Positions 11,154 to 23,641 are shown, numbered from the stretch's first letter. The stretch: 64,000 nt of DNA from Xenoacremonium recifei (GCA_012184525.1 WOFQ01000013.1:682001-746000), one strand, 5' to 3'. The notes: a model not told the origin generated them from the sequence alone. Numbers and translations are program-made.

Positions 11154-12160
11154 TTACAATTTCTCGACAACCTCTTTCATTTCCTTCCGCTCCTCACTGC
11201 CCTCGCCTTCACCGTCCTCGTCATCCGAGTTCGGATGTGAGATGGTCCCGACACATTCATAGAAGATGGACGTTCGCAAGGTGTACTTGACGCCTCTTTC
11301 GACCCGGGCGCCCTCATGCCGGAGTCCACTGTGTTGGAAGATGAGCACGCTTCCGGCCTTGGGGTGGACGTCGACTCTTCCGCTTCCCATGCGAGTGACG
11401 AAAGATGTGGCGCCTCCGACAAGCTCAGCGTCGGGGTTATGCGCCGTCGAGTCGTTCAGGTATATCTGCAGAGTGTAGTAGGACTGCCAGTCCTTGCCGT
11501 CCTCCTTGTACAGGCACGCGCCATCAACATGAGCTATCACACACATATCAGCCAGAAGCATCACCCACGGACTGAACACTCACCCTTGAAGAACTGGCCC
11601 GGGCCATACCGCAAAAAGCCCAACCGCTCATTCAGCCGCCGAAACTCCCACCGCTCCTTGGGCTCATCCTCGCCCGTCCCCTCGCCCGTCCCCGTCACAA
11701 CCTCCCGCAGCCTCTCCTTCAAGCCGGGAAAACACCAGCAGCGCTCCATAATGCGATCAGCCACATCCTGACACTTCCACAAGATGGTCGTGCCGTCGCG
11801 CCACAGCGGCACGGGCATCTTCCAGCCCGCCCGCACGGTAACCAGGGCCTTGCGCCAGGGGGATCCATCAGCAGGCGTGACGCTGCGCTCGGCGAGGGCG
11901 ATGAGCTGGGCGCATTCGGACTCGGAGAGCACGTTGTCGAGAACGAAGGCTACTTTGCCGGCGTGTTGGGGCAGGGGCGTGGTTGCGAAGTCGATGGCTG
12001 TGCAGGTGATGGGCGTGGAAGGGGGGGAGAGGAGGAATGAGGGGGGGATGTCGACGGGGATGTTGGGTTCGTCGGGGACGCGGGGGTAGAAGACGTTCAG
12101 GAGGTTGCAGAACGCATTCCATAGGGATACCATGAAGCGTTTCCAGAATCCTGTCTCCAT
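11154..12160 (-). CDS. Prolyl-4-hydroxylase-like 2OG-Fe(II) dioxygenase
   Basis: Exons (minus) 11584-12160 and 11154-11533 join to 318 aa across a 50-nt intron (GTGAGT...ATAG). The C-terminal half is a P4Hc fold: the first iron ligands are His and Asp in AHVDGACLY, the distal His lies in HSGLRHEGARV, and the basic residue for 2-oxoglutarate follows in VKYTLRTSIFY. The intron splits the protein just before the HxD motif. The N terminus has a hydrophobic patch (about residues 9-25) that could be a weak membrane anchor, and the C terminus is acidic. The likely role is hydroxylation of prolyl or other residues of an unknown substrate. It ends only 126 bases from the helicase stop in tail-to-tail orientation. 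Confidence 0.82.
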
Positions 12161-12810
12161 CCTGTGTTAGATGTCTAGTGTGTCGAGTCTCTAGAATTGA
12201 GACCCCAGCGTGCAATGTTCGGGATTTTGGTGGCAAGAGAGACTTTCCAAACGATTTCTAGAAGATGCGGTTATCGTATTTGATATGGGAAGATACCGCT
12301 ATCTATTCATCCCCAGATGCGTATCCAACGGCCATGTCCGTTGCGTATGACCCCTTGATCCTGTTTTGAGTGCGAAGGTTGCCGAGATCCTGCTTCCCCA
12401 GGTCAGAAGACTATGGTAGTTTGGCTGTGGAACTTCCCGGATGCTCTGATATGGGGTCTAGACCTTCAATTAAGCTCAAAATGAAGCATAATCTGACGGG
12501 AATGAGCTGTCAGTGCCAGGATATCAAAGTTATACTTCCGGCTGGGGAGATTGACCGAAGATCGATCTCAGCTTGGGCACGTATGCGGTAAGAGATTTGG
12601 GCTAAGTGAAGACAAACTTTCATCAAGATATTGTAGATGCTGGTGATGAGGATGTCCCCGTGTTGCGGTTAAGCAGCACTGACAACGGGAAAACGAATCT
12701 GAATGGAAAAGACCGCCTCTATGATTTTTTTGTCGACTCTATCCCGCCTTTTCAACATCATGCAGAAGAAAATATCCAAAAGCCATCATCATCAGACATA
12801 GATCCGGCAC
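12161..12810. other. Intergenic, no gene seen
   Basis: This lies between the dioxygenase start and the threonine synthase stop. Two short plus-strand frames here lack splice context or a recognisable domain. Confidence 0.4.
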
Positions 12811-14741
12811 TTAGTTGTGCTGGAGCTCCTTCTCAACCTGCTCCGTAACATACTTTCCTACAGCCTTCCAGTCGTTCTCAATCGTCGTGACACGCTTCTC
12901 CATCTTCTCAAGCTCGACAAACTCCTGCGGCAGCACCGTGCCAAAGTCAAAGCCTGGCTCGTCCTTGAGAGCAAGCTCGACAGCACCGGCGAATTTTGCC
13001 GGATGGGCGGTCGACAACGAGATGTGTGGTACGCTCTTGTCGGCGCGCTCCATCGATCGCTGCGTAGCGGTGATGCCGACGGCTGTGTGAGGGTCGAGCA
13101 CGTAGTTGACCTTCTTGTAGGTGGCCTGGATGGTCTCGAGAGTCTGCTTGTCGCTCACGCGCTCACTCTCGAATGTCTTGCGCGCGTTCTCGAGGACGTC
13201 CTTGTAGACGGGCCCGAAGCCGCCCTTGGTCTTGAGGTCCTTCAGCCAGGTAGCAACCTCCTGACCAGCCTGTTTTCGGTTGAACTCCTCGTCCATGCCA
13301 ACTGTGGCGGCGAACTCGTAGGCTAGGAACCACAGCAGTCGCTCAAAGTTGCTGGAGACCAGAATGTCCATGGCTGGGCTGAGCGTCTGGCGCACACCGG
13401 CCTCATCGGCCTTCACGCCGTCGACGGCCAGACCACCCTCGGCCTCGGGACCAGTGGCCGGGTGCTTCTCGTAGCAGCCAGTCTTCCAGAATCGGTCGAG
13501 GATGTCGTTCTCGTTGGTGGCGATGACCAGCTTGTCCACGGGGAGACCCATGCGGGTAGCGAAGTAGCCTGCAAGAATATCGCCGAAGTTTCCAGTAGGA
13601 ACGACAAAGCGGACCTTGTCACCGACCTTGAAGGAGCTCGACTTCTTCGCGAGAGTGAAGTAGGAGTAGAAGTAGTACACGATCTGGGCGAGGATTCTTG
13701 AGAAGTTGATGGAGTTGACGGCTCCAAGCTTGAGGTTCTTGTTCGTCTCAGCGTCGCCGAACAGAGCCTTGACGATATCCTGGCAATCGTCGAAGGTGCC
13801 GGTCACGGCAAGGTTGTAGACGTTGGCATCCGGGCAGCTCGTCATCTGAGCTTCCTGGATGGGGCTGACTCGGTCCTTGGGGTGCAGGATGGCGACTGAG
13901 ACATCCTTCTTGCCCCTGAGGCCTTCAATGGCTGCCGATCCGGTCTGCAATCACGTTAGTCTACCAATGCTAGAATTAAGGCGCGAGAACATACGTCGCC
14001 GCTAGTAGCACCGACAACGGTCAGGTGGTGTCGGTCTGTTGTGATGTTAGTTCCCAGTTGCCTTGTACCAGATCTGAGTTTGCACACATACCCTTGCCCT
14101 CCTTGCCCTCGTTTTTGCGAACAAGAATGTACTCAAACAGGTTTCCCAAGAATTGCAGTGCGCCTATGATATATAAGTAAAATGAACTCAAGACTGCATA
14201 AGGAGCACCACGCACAGTCCTTGAAGGAGTAGCTGGGACCATGGAAAAGCTCGAGCAGGTAGAGCTTGTCCTCCTCGAGGCTCACCAACGGCACGACCTC
14301 CTTGGCACGGAAAGTCGAGTAACTCCGCTCAATGATGGCTTTCAGGTCGTCGGCGGGGATCTCAGACCGTGAGATGTAGAGACTGAAGATCTGGAAAGCA
14401 AGTTCGGTATATGAGAGATCTGCCCAACTTTGCTGTGGAATCTAGTTAGTGGTAATTCTTTTGGCCAATTTGAGAGCCAATCATTTATTCGGAGACAAGA
14501 ATTGGCATATAGAGGTGGTGTACACACCCAATTGGTGGCAGCCGGGATCTTGTGAGGTAGGAAAAGTCCGCCATCGGCGGCCAATCCCTTCAGGACAACC
14601 GTCTCAAACGAGAGCTTTCAGCAGGTCAGCAAGGTCCAATGGCGGGGGCAAATTGAGCAGGCGCACTCCATAGTCGCCGCCGCGGGTCGACAGGTAGATC
14701 TGGGACTCAGTATGAGTCTCGTTCGCTGAGCCGTTCTCCAT
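12811..14741 (-). CDS. THR4: Threonine synthase (PLP enzyme), 6 exons
   Basis: Exons (minus) 14667-14741, 14528-14614, 14216-14432, 14092-14163, 13995-14035 and 12811-13944 join to 541 aa with every phase consistent. The enzyme converts O-phosphohomoserine to threonine, the last step of threonine synthesis. Visible family marks are YLSTRGG near the N terminus, GLAADGGLF, LELFHGPSYSFKDC with the PLP-binding lysine in FKD, VVGATSGDTGSAAIEGLRG, VPTGNFGDILAGY, ATNENDILDRF and LDPHTAVGITA. Length and motif order match yeast Thr4. The five small introns crowd the first third of the gene, around the PLP-lysine exon. Confidence 0.95.
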
Positions 14742-15863
14742 GATGTGGTGAATTGATGCTCTCAAAATCTGGCCTTGACCCCTCCGACGAAGGAAAGTTT
14801 TGGAGGGGCTTCGAGTCACACCCCGGAAGATAGATCGGCCGAATTGGGCGTTTTAGTGGGAAAATTCTCGCACAGACAGCGAGATCGGGTCTGGGGAAGC
14901 GCCACGTGCTGATCACGTGGGCCCCGAGAGGCTCGATATTGGACGAGAGGTCTTGATGCTTTACAGATGTGCTTTGAGGTAAAAATGTTGGATATATATA
15001 TTATGATTTAATTAAACTGATAAAGATGCACAGTTAGCAAAAATTATAAAATAAATTCACGGAGTCCAGAGTTGGTTCCCCTTGAACATAGAAATACGAA
15101 TATAGCTCTATATTTAGACGTTGAAATTCTATATTTATTATTGTAACGGTACATGAGAAAGAAATATGGTTTAAATCAATGAAAATAAAAAGAAATATGC
15201 CTGGCCCCGTTTGTCAAATTCTTCTGCTTGCTCTGGCTTGAGATGGCGGCCGTTGACTTGTTGCTATTTTGCACCATGGTTTGTGGCGAGATTGCGAAGT
15301 AAGTTCCATTGATACGGGGTAATTAGAGAATACTGAAGCTCTGGAGTGAGAACGAAGGTCATGGGTGTTAGGAAGCTGTCACAAAAAGAGGCTTTCAGGC
15401 ACGAAATAAGCACCTATCAAGATGTAGTGTTAATTGACCAGAACCTCATTGTTTGCAGTTTTCTAAAGTGCCAATCTCAGAACGCTCATAATGGCAACTA
15501 AAAGAAATTTCATTGTTGAGGAGCTAAAGAATGCTCGGTACGACGAAATTTCGAGATCAGTATGTCAGTTGCCCCCAGCTTGCTGTTAATGTTGCAATTG
15601 TTTCAGACATATCAGAACCGACACAACAGGCAGAGCCAACAGAAGAAGTCACTTGACGGATTATGGAATTGTAATGGCAGCGTGGATTGGAAATGAGATG
15701 AAAGGTTAAAAGAAATAAATAAGTGATGCTTACACGAGATGAAAAGCAACCAATTCCCGCTGTATGAGTTTATGCTGGACTTGTACTTCAGGGGACCGTC
15801 TCATAGAATACACAACGCTTGCGATATACTACACCAAAACAGAAAAGAACTGAAAGATAACAA
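14742..15863. other. AT-rich intergenic stretch
   Basis: About 1.1 kb without a gene. The part from roughly 14990 to 15200 is strongly AT-rich, in contrast to the GC-rich flanks, and has no long frame. It may be a decayed repeat, but no terminal repeats are visible. Confidence 0.4.
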
Positions 15864-18800
15864 TCATCCACCGCCGCAGCCTCCCCCTCCGCAACCGCCA
15901 CCACATCCTCCTCCTCCGCAGCCTCCTCCCCCTCCCCCTCCGCCGCATCCTCCTCCTCCACCACCACCACTATCACCACCACCTCCAGCATCACCACCAC
16001 TACCTCCTCCACAAGCAGCACCACCACACCCACTTGCGCCGCACCCACTACCACACTGAGAAGCGCCATTGACTGCACAAGTCGGCCCAAGCTCCGGCAC
16101 CGTTGGCCCAACATCCGGAATTGGGAACCCGGCATCTGCATGCGCAAAGGCCTCCGCCACCGCATATTGATTCGCCGCCTGACTGCCATCGTACGCCCCG
16201 TCGTACGCAGACATGGCAGCATAGTCGGTCCAGAAACCAGAGTACCCTGCATTCTCACTCCTCGACACATCGCCCCCGAAGCCAAAGCGGCCCCCCTTAC
16301 GAGGCGGCACATCCAGCATCTTGACGCGGCCATCCCGAAGCAGCTCGTAAGCCTGGATCTGCTCATCGCGCGGCCTTGTCGCCCACGGCGCGAGGAAGTA
16401 GTGGTTGTATGCCCCGGCCTCGAAGTAGTGGCTGAAGGGCTGGGCGCGGTGGATGCCGCCGAGCTTGACGCGGGCGAGAGCTGGGTGAAGCTCGCGGAGG
16501 CCGGCGCGGTGAAACCATGCGGTGGCTTTGCAGAAGGACTTGGTCTGGGCCATGGCTGCGGCGGCGCGATGGAGGAGAGATGTGGCTGTGATGACGGTGA
16601 GGCGGTTCCTCATCCATGATTGCGGTGTGGCGTGCGGGCCTGTTGCGGTGACGCCGTTGTCGACTATGGCTGGGGCATACATGTAGCGATCTCGCGATAG
16701 ATGGAGAGTCGACATTGACCAGGAGTCAAAGGGGAATGCCCAGACGTGCTTGGCCAGATTGCAGTCTCCGCAGCGGGTTGGATACCGCCCGTAGGCTTCA
16801 GTGCAGTCCCAGGGGTAGAGATCCTGGTTCGCGTAGAGAGGACCGCCGAATGCACCCCAGTCGTACCAGTACTCCTGATATGTATCGATGATGTCTGCTT
16901 CGTCATGGCGGCCGAAGTGAAAGCGGAGGAGATACTCCTCAGTGAGCCCGTTTGGAACATCAAACTTGCTCTTGACACCGCGTTGTGCGTAGCCTTCATC
17001 TGGACAGACAAAGCTCATGACATAAAGCGGATTTGCAGGGTCTGGACCATTGACGAGGGGCTCAAATAATTGACGATCGATCAAGGAGTTGCAAAAGCTC
17101 TGGCAGTTGTTGCCCCTGATGCTCCATGTAAGTTTCGTCTGCGGATCTACGAGCCGCTTTGCGATGCTGTGTAGATAAGTCCGGACGTGATTTTTCATCA
17201 AGGCCTTGAGCTTGTCAAGAGCAGGTTCTAGCGCTGAGTCGAGAAGTTGCTTCTGATCCTCCAGTGGCAAGCCATCTTCGTCGAATGGTTTCTCGCTTGC
17301 GCTGAGCAGATCTCGAATAATATCAAACTCTGTCCTGCATGAATCCACGTTGCTGAATGGCAATCCAGCGACCTGCTTTAGGATAGCCTTGAATCGTTTG
17401 GGATTGGTATCGCGCCTTGACGCGCGCCATAGCTCGCGCTCTTTAGAGCCTCCCACGGCGAGACTCCAGTCTGGTTTGTTGAACAGATTGAAACGCTCGT
17501 GAAAGACTGGCATTTCTCGTAGAGACACCAGAGCGCCTCCTTTAGTGCTGCGATGGAAGAATGTGAGCCAACATGACGAGACTTGCATCTGAGGAAAACT
17601 TACTGTTCAACGCCATTCTCAATCACAATGGGTCCAACCCGCAAAGCCATATGAACGTTGCCAAAAGGATACTTCTCAGTGAATTTCCGGAAAAAGAGTG
17701 GAATATCCTCATCAGCCTGGGCCTCTGTAGCCACGCTGGTAGTGTTTGAGACTGGATCTCGGTCTTCTGCATCGACAATCGTTGATTGAGAAACCATCTT
17801 CAAGTTCCTCGGCCTGAAGGTGGAAACTCTACGAGGGCCCTTCTCTTGAACCTGACTAGTCTGGGACTGCATTGGAGAGGCAGGCGGCCCCTTCGATGAC
17901 TTGTTCTTGATCCCAACAACGGTTTGAAGTCCGTTGTACTTGGCCCAAGCAATAATCTCGCCAAGCTTGAGGAGGCCGCATTGCAGGCCTCCAGAGCTGT
18001 CTGCGTTGATGTGCTTTGCATCTTTTTCGATCGGAAAGAGATTCAACCCCTGACCTGAACCGTCAAAATGGGGAACTTCCTTGCAATGGCAGATCTTCCT
18101 GCTCGTAGCCGGTGTGATTGCCTCTGGAAGGATGCAGTGCTTGTAGGCTTTGATGTAGGTTTCTTTGCCATAGTGCTCGAGCCGATAGCATTCTTCACAG
18201 ATGATGCTCGTTCCGGCGGAAGATTTGATGAGTGAGCAGAACATGCTCCCACGGATGATGGCGTTGCATTCTGTCCGCATGCAATGCATGGGCTCAAATC
18301 TTGGGATGGAATATTCATCAAATGCTGACAGTTTGACTATGAAAGGTCAGTTTCGCACAGTCGAAAGTTGATGGATTTTGGAATTCACGCTGTGGAATCG
18401 CCGGCCTTTTCCAGAAGCCGACCTTGTCCAAAGGCGGACGATGCTCGATCAATTTATCGATGTCCAGGAATCCTAGAGAATGTTAACGATGAGATTGATA
18501 TGCTCGTTTAATCCCACTTACCTGCGCTCTGTAGTAACATCCAGGCTCTACGCGCCCTCCTGGGCCTCTTGTAGAGACTTGGGGTGGCTGAAGCGATTGG
18601 ATTAGCTGGTGCTCATCTTTTTAGACGCCTCATCGTACCATTTACGATCGACTTTCTCACTGCAGATTTCAAATGAGAGCTCAGAAGCTTGGCCTTGCTA
18701 TTGTCAATGTTCCTGGCGAGTGCTTGCTTATAGAAATAAGCAAGCTCGCGATTCTTCCTCTCCAGGAGCTCCTTCTGTTGACCTGCAACCAATCGATCAG

Positions 18801-19157
18801 CATATATGTTTTTGAGTAGGGAGATTGTGCTTGCGCACCGTATTTGACAGCAAAGGCTCGTGTATCCTGACTGACTTGGTCGATAAAAGTATCGAAGCCG
18901 TGAATGTGCTTGTCGGTCTCATCGCTGATATCGACACGCGCGAATTCTTTGGATTCTTCCCATACCCTGAGAGTTCTGACAATGTTCTCAAGCTCGGCTT
19001 TTACGCCCTGCCAGTATAAGCTCTCGAGCTCTTCGAGAAGATGCTCGCTACTAGGCCCGACTAAAGTCCACGGGACTTCGGGGGCTGGTGTGATGTCTGA
19101 TCGCGAGCTCGAGCTCGAGCCCGAGAAGAGCAATCGAATGCTCTTGCGCCGTGACAT
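15864..19157 (-). CDS. Large protein with candidate permuted-papain core and Gly/Cys tail
   Basis: Exons (minus) 18839-19157, 18639-18782, 18522-18587, 18389-18472, 17604-18336 and 15864-17547 join in consistent phase to 1009 aa. Residues 1-180 are charged and helical, probably coiled coil. Residues about 235-290 hold spaced Cys/His (CMRTEC, CEECYRLEH). Near residue 430 a strand carries a His (FGNVHMALRVG), and near residue 598 comes RGNNCQSFCNSL; this His-then-NC order resembles the LRAT/PPPDE-like permuted papain fold of thiol hydrolases or acyltransferases. A large Trp/Tyr-rich domain follows, including YPTRCGDCNLAKHVWAFPFD. The last 75 residues are almost only Gly and Cys. I do not know the function; the core assignment is inference. 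Its start faces the stop of the F-box gene across 519 bases. Confidence 0.72.
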
Positions 19158-19676
19158 GGCTGTGATGCTTCGTGATGTTTCAATGCAGCTTCGTTACCGA
19201 TTCATGGTGTCGATTACAAACCAGGCCAAGATGCCTATGCGCTGTCGCGGAGCGAGGGATATACACAGGGAGCTGTAAATAGCTGGCTAGGCTCGGTAGA
19301 CAAGTCTAGAGACGCCCTAGAACCGAGAATGCCTGGCCCCTGTCGCCCACTATCTATCAACACAGCCTCCGCCCGGGGCTGTGCCAGTTGTGCTCCGTTT
19401 CGCGAATTGACAATGTGTCACTGTGGAAGTGGAATAATGACGGACGATCTGCAAGGCAGATTGAGCCCTGTCTTTTTGCTGGCAACTGTATTAATCCTGG
19501 AGAAGCGTGTGGTTAATTCCGCATCCCTGGAATTCCGCGAACGTCTTGGTGGCTGACTCACTGGTATTCTACGCTACGAGGCACGGCGCTACGGAGTGCT
19601 GTCTTTGCAATTACAGAGCGTCGCGAGAAGACGAGATGTAGATCATAAAGCGTTAAATTCATTCCTTAATGCTAAC
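19158..19676. other. Intergenic, no gene seen
   Basis: Upstream region of the 1009-aa protein gene and 3' flank of the F-box gene. It contains only short frames without domain character. Confidence 0.4.
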
Positions 19677-21241
19677 TTAATAAGAGCTCGCCCACGCTGG
19701 ATGCACATGCGATCGACACTCGACGTTACATTGCTTGCAGATCCACCATCTCGGCCCCGACGTTGACAACACGTCTTTGCAACTATCACAAACCAGGGGT
19801 TGCTTTGAGAGTCGCTGCACCTCGAACCGTGCATCTCTCTCTAGTATCTCCTCGATTTCTTTTCCCGTCTTCGCGGCGCATGTTCGACAGACATTTTCGA
19901 GTGTTGAGTTGCGGGCCCGCTCTGCTTGATACGGAGTCGGGTTTATTGAGCACCAGCTATTATGTTTTCCTCGATTACTCCATGAATTCTTGGAGATGTA
20001 GGTGTAAAAGCATGTGGTGCACCAAGGCCGACATTGCGAAATGTGCATCTGGGTGTTGGACACGGCAATACCGCAGGACGCGGAAGTGCAACCCTACGGA
20101 GGAAATATTAACGTCATGATCGCAGTCATAATACAAGATATGGGGCAACTCACCTTGCACACCTGGCAGCTGCAAACTTGGCAAGAGGTCTTGTTTGATC
20201 CCTCGCAGGAGGCCTGTCGCAAATCGTCCAGCCTGACGGTGTGATCGCCGTAGCCGAAGAACCTGATCCGGAGTTCTTTTGACGCCCGGCTCAGGTTGAC
20301 AAGATCCGCGTGATGCAAATGTTTTGAGACCTCGCTCACCACCTCAAGCGGGAGGACTTCAACCTTGGTGATGGGGATAATTTTCTCGCGCCATGTTCTG
20401 GGAGTGCTCTTGGGCTTCTTTTCTGGGATAGGAGCATAATTCTTCCTCCGTCGGAATACTCTTGCCATGTATCTTCGTGAGAACCTGATCCAAGGGAAGA
20501 CATGAGTAAGTAGGTAATGGAATGGCTTGAACACCCATATGCAAGGCAGGCAAAGCCAACTGTCGGCTAAGTCATCGTAGGCCTCAGTTTCGATGCAACC
20601 GAACAGGAGGTTGAAGAGGGCCACAAGAGTATACATTGTACTAACATTGAAACCGGTAAGCCTTCTGTTGGCTGGAAAACATAAGGGTCAGAAGCACTTA
20701 CGCGACGGCGATGGCGAGTGCCCAACCCTCAACCATAGCATGACATATTGAACTGGGTGTGTCAAAGTTGTTGAAAGAGTGTGACGCGTTGGCTACGAGG
20801 AAGAAATTCCTTCCATCTGTGCCGTTGCGCCATTCAGCGGCATTATGACAGGCGCTGTAAGTCTTGGGCATGAAGAGGGCTTGCTTGACGAGGCCGGAGA
20901 TCAGAGCGATCGAGATACCCAAGTCGACGAGTCCTATAATTACTAGGCCGACACCTGAAGCGCCGACTGAGACGGCGAACATGACGAAATTCCAGGCAAA
21001 CGTGAACCAGCCCTAAGAGAGTCAGTGACCAGTAGGGGCTTGAGTGAATGAGCGCAGAACGTACCGTGATCCCGACCGTCTTGAAACCGTCCAAGAAGGC
21101 ATGACCGTGTGGAATAACATCGTAGATGTCGCCAAGATGTTTTGCCTTATTGTAAGTCGTCAAGGCCGAGGAACCCACCATAGCTGAGGGAATATGGCAG
21201 ATAAAGCGCACGACGCAGGACACAATGCCCATGCCACTCAT
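19677..21241 (-). CDS. F-box protein with membrane segments and Cys-rich C terminus
   Basis: Exons (minus) 21065-21241, 20702-21012, 20154-20664 and 19677-20093 join to 471 aa. Residues about 60-185 contain three to four hydrophobic segments (for example SVGASGVGLVIIGLVDLGIS and STMYTLVALFNLLFGC), with another near 200-222. An F-box-like helix set follows at about 265-300 (VEVLPLEVVSEVSKHLHHADL). The C terminus is Cys-rich, with CRTC and a zinc-ribbon-like CDSCKDVL...WWICKQCNVECRSH. F-box proteins normally bridge Skp1/cullin ligases to substrates; a membrane-bound one would act at a membrane, which is inference. A further small intron in the last exon cannot be excluded. It diverges from the DUF1399 gene. 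Confidence 0.7.
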
Positions 21242-21856
21242 CTTGGCGGTCTGCGATTTGTCGCCGCTTCAACAGGGGTAAGGTTGCTGACGCCGCTTGG
21301 TTCAAGAGACTTCAGGGTAATTTCTGCACAAGCATAACTTCGTTTGAGCTCGAGTATCGGCAAGCATCTTGTAGAGATCGCGTTGTTAAAAGAGAGGGTG
21401 GCTTTCGGGAGAGGCTTGGAGCCGGACGCCTCGTCTGCCTGGTAGGGCGCGGGAGACAAAGCCTGGAGGCAGCTCCTCAGCTCCTCGTCCCTGTTAGTGA
21501 GGCTGACTGACTGGCTGTTTCAGTGAGCTGTTGCACTGGGGATGCTAGGGTCGGGATCCTTCATAGAAGCCGGGCGCTTCCTAGCCCGCCACTAAGTCGT
21601 GCAATCCCTGCCAGCTGAAGCTCAGCGTGGCGGTGCCGGGAATTGTATTATCGTGCCCACCCTCACATTCCATGTGACGATAGTTATCTGGCCTCGTCGG
21701 TCGACCGAGTCGCGACCTCGGGACAAGGTTGCGGGAGCTTTCCGTCCTTTCATCGAGCAGTATCGCTACCGAGTTGGCCTCCGTTCATCACTCCTGAGAC
21801 GACCACGCGGTTGAACTAGAGCTTCACAGTTCAACACCATTCTGTTCGCGCTCAAA
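21242..21856. other. Divergent promoter between F-box and DUF1399 genes
   Basis: A 615-base gap between two start codons, with no protein-like frame. Confidence 0.4.
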
Positions 21857-23458
21857 ATGACAGACCTCATTATTGGCGACCGCATAGATCTTCACGCAGC
21901 CAGCAAGAGGACCGTGGAAGAAATATCGCGACAGCATAATGTGTCTGTTGTGTTTTCAGGTGCAAGTAGACCAAGAATAAGCCCTGGTCGTCCCATGATT
22001 CCCGACCCGGCCATTTTCTCAGATCTCTCAGAGTCCGCGGATTGTGAGACAGTAACTCCCAGTCAATGCGGCGTCCACTTGGTGTTGCTCGAGCTCTTTC
22101 ACGATCTTCGCACTGAAGTCATCAATTCACCTGACCTGGATGTGACTTTTGGGGTTATCGACGAGAAGCAAACTGTTTTCCGCAGGGAATACGATCGGAC
22201 GGAGCTGCAATGGTACAACAGACCTCACCAGCTAAAGGACAAAATGCTCCCTCGCAAGAGAAGATCGAAATGGCCATACTTCCTTGAGATAGCCGTGGGA
22301 AGATTCCTTGTATGGGCGAAGGAGATGGAACACGACTTATGCACAACGGCATTGGGTGTGATGAAGCTTGACCACCCATTATCAGAGGCGCAAACTCTTC
22401 GATACTTGCCTCCTCTTGGTGAGTTGAGATGATCAGTCAACACCAAGGAAACAAAACTAACCATAGCTTAGACGTCCTCATGGTGTGGCACGCATTTCTG
22501 CTCAACCCAGGGGATTACCACAAGTACTGCAATCGAGAGGATCTCAAATATTTACCCAAAATCTTATTTCCCTGGAAAGACATTGTAAGTCACAAGTGGA
22601 AACTCCTTGAAACGCTCTCTAACAATGGGGCATCAGTATCGGGCGATCGATTCGGCAACCGGAACATATTCGCTTTCAGTACCCGAGAAATTATGGCTCG
22701 AAGAGCATCACTTGGAATCTGATCTCTTCCAATACCTAGCTCGCATTGGACCAGAAAAAGCTCCCATTGCCGGTGTACTGGAGAAGAGGATTAAGGGAGG
22801 ATATACAAACGAGCCTAGCCTCACTTCGCTGCACAGTCTCCGGGGTATCTCCCAAAAAGAACGGGACCTAATTACCACGCTTCAGAAGGGGATTACGGAC
22901 AGTGAACGAACCAAACGCCTTGCAGACAATGTCCAGAGGCAAGGTTTGTTCGTCGATAAGATGTACAACCACCTCTGGATCCGCAGTCCAGGCGCTGCAG
23001 GCACGTTGCGGAGGGCAGTCGAGCGCTACGAGAATTTCCTCGAACTGTTCCGCCTTTATCCCGGCACAATGCTTGTTCCTACACTGGACATTGATTTGGC
23101 ATGGCATACACATCAACTTTCAGCACAGATATATTCAAACGAGATGAAGAAGCGTTGCGGCCGGTTCATCAACCACGACGACAAGATTGGGTCGTCTCAG
23201 TTGAATGTGAGTATGGAGAAGACTGCAGAGCTGTACACTATACGCTTCGGTCAAGAATATTCCACCTGCTTGTGCTGGGATTGTGAGGCTGTCCTCGGTA
23301 AGCTTGAGGTTTTTGAGGAGAATGATGGACTAGGAGACGATTTCGATTCAAAGAAATTGGCAGAACAAGTGAGACAAGAGGTCGAGTATTTCCGGAATAT
23401 GGAGCTGGCGAGGAGGAGTGGAAAGGAGTCTCCTCCAATCAATGCCACACATGACTAG
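21857..23458 (+). CDS. GRDP-like protein (DUF1399, glycine-rich domain-containing family)
   Basis: Exons 21857-22418, 22472-22584 and 22637-23458 join to 498 aa. The second intron is 52 nt and contains a CTCTAAC branch site. The two hallmark DUF1399 motifs are present: VLMVWHAFLLNPGDYHKYC at about residue 190 and LDIDLAWHTHQLSAQIY at about residue 375, followed by a Cys pair (CLCWDC) and an acidic, Lys-rich end. Plant members of the family end in a glycine-rich region and act in development and stress responses. This copy lacks a Gly tail, whereas the neighbouring 1009-aa protein has one. The molecular function of the family is not known. Confidence 0.82.
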
Positions 23459-23550
23459 ATGAACGAAGTTTGGCATCTTCAGCAGTGTATAATTTTATAG
23501 TACATAAAGAAAGTAAACCTAAATCCCTAATTTAAATCTGAATCCCTAAT

Positions 23551-23617
23551 CTGACCTTAACCTCTTTACTCTAATCCTGACCTCTTTACTCTGATACTGA
23601 CCTCTTTGATCCTACCT
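23551..23617. repeat. 20-base tandem repeat, about 3 copies
   Basis: CCTCTTT recurs exactly every 20 bases at 23561, 23581 and 23601 inside units resembling CCTGACCTCTTTACTCTGAT. Related AATCCCTAAT words precede it. Confidence 0.75.
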
Positions 23618-23641
23618 AACCTCAACCCGAGAGTGCAAAGA

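Noticed and set aside
15739..16059. Plus-strand proline-rich frame (PPPPHPPPP)
   Set aside because: Antisense of the Gly/Cys tail of the 1009-aa protein; the minus-strand gene has a consistent six-exon model.
23519..23640. CCCTAA/CCTAAC words suggesting telomeric repeats
   Set aside because: They are isolated and part of a 20-base tandem repeat; no run of TTAGGG units occurs.
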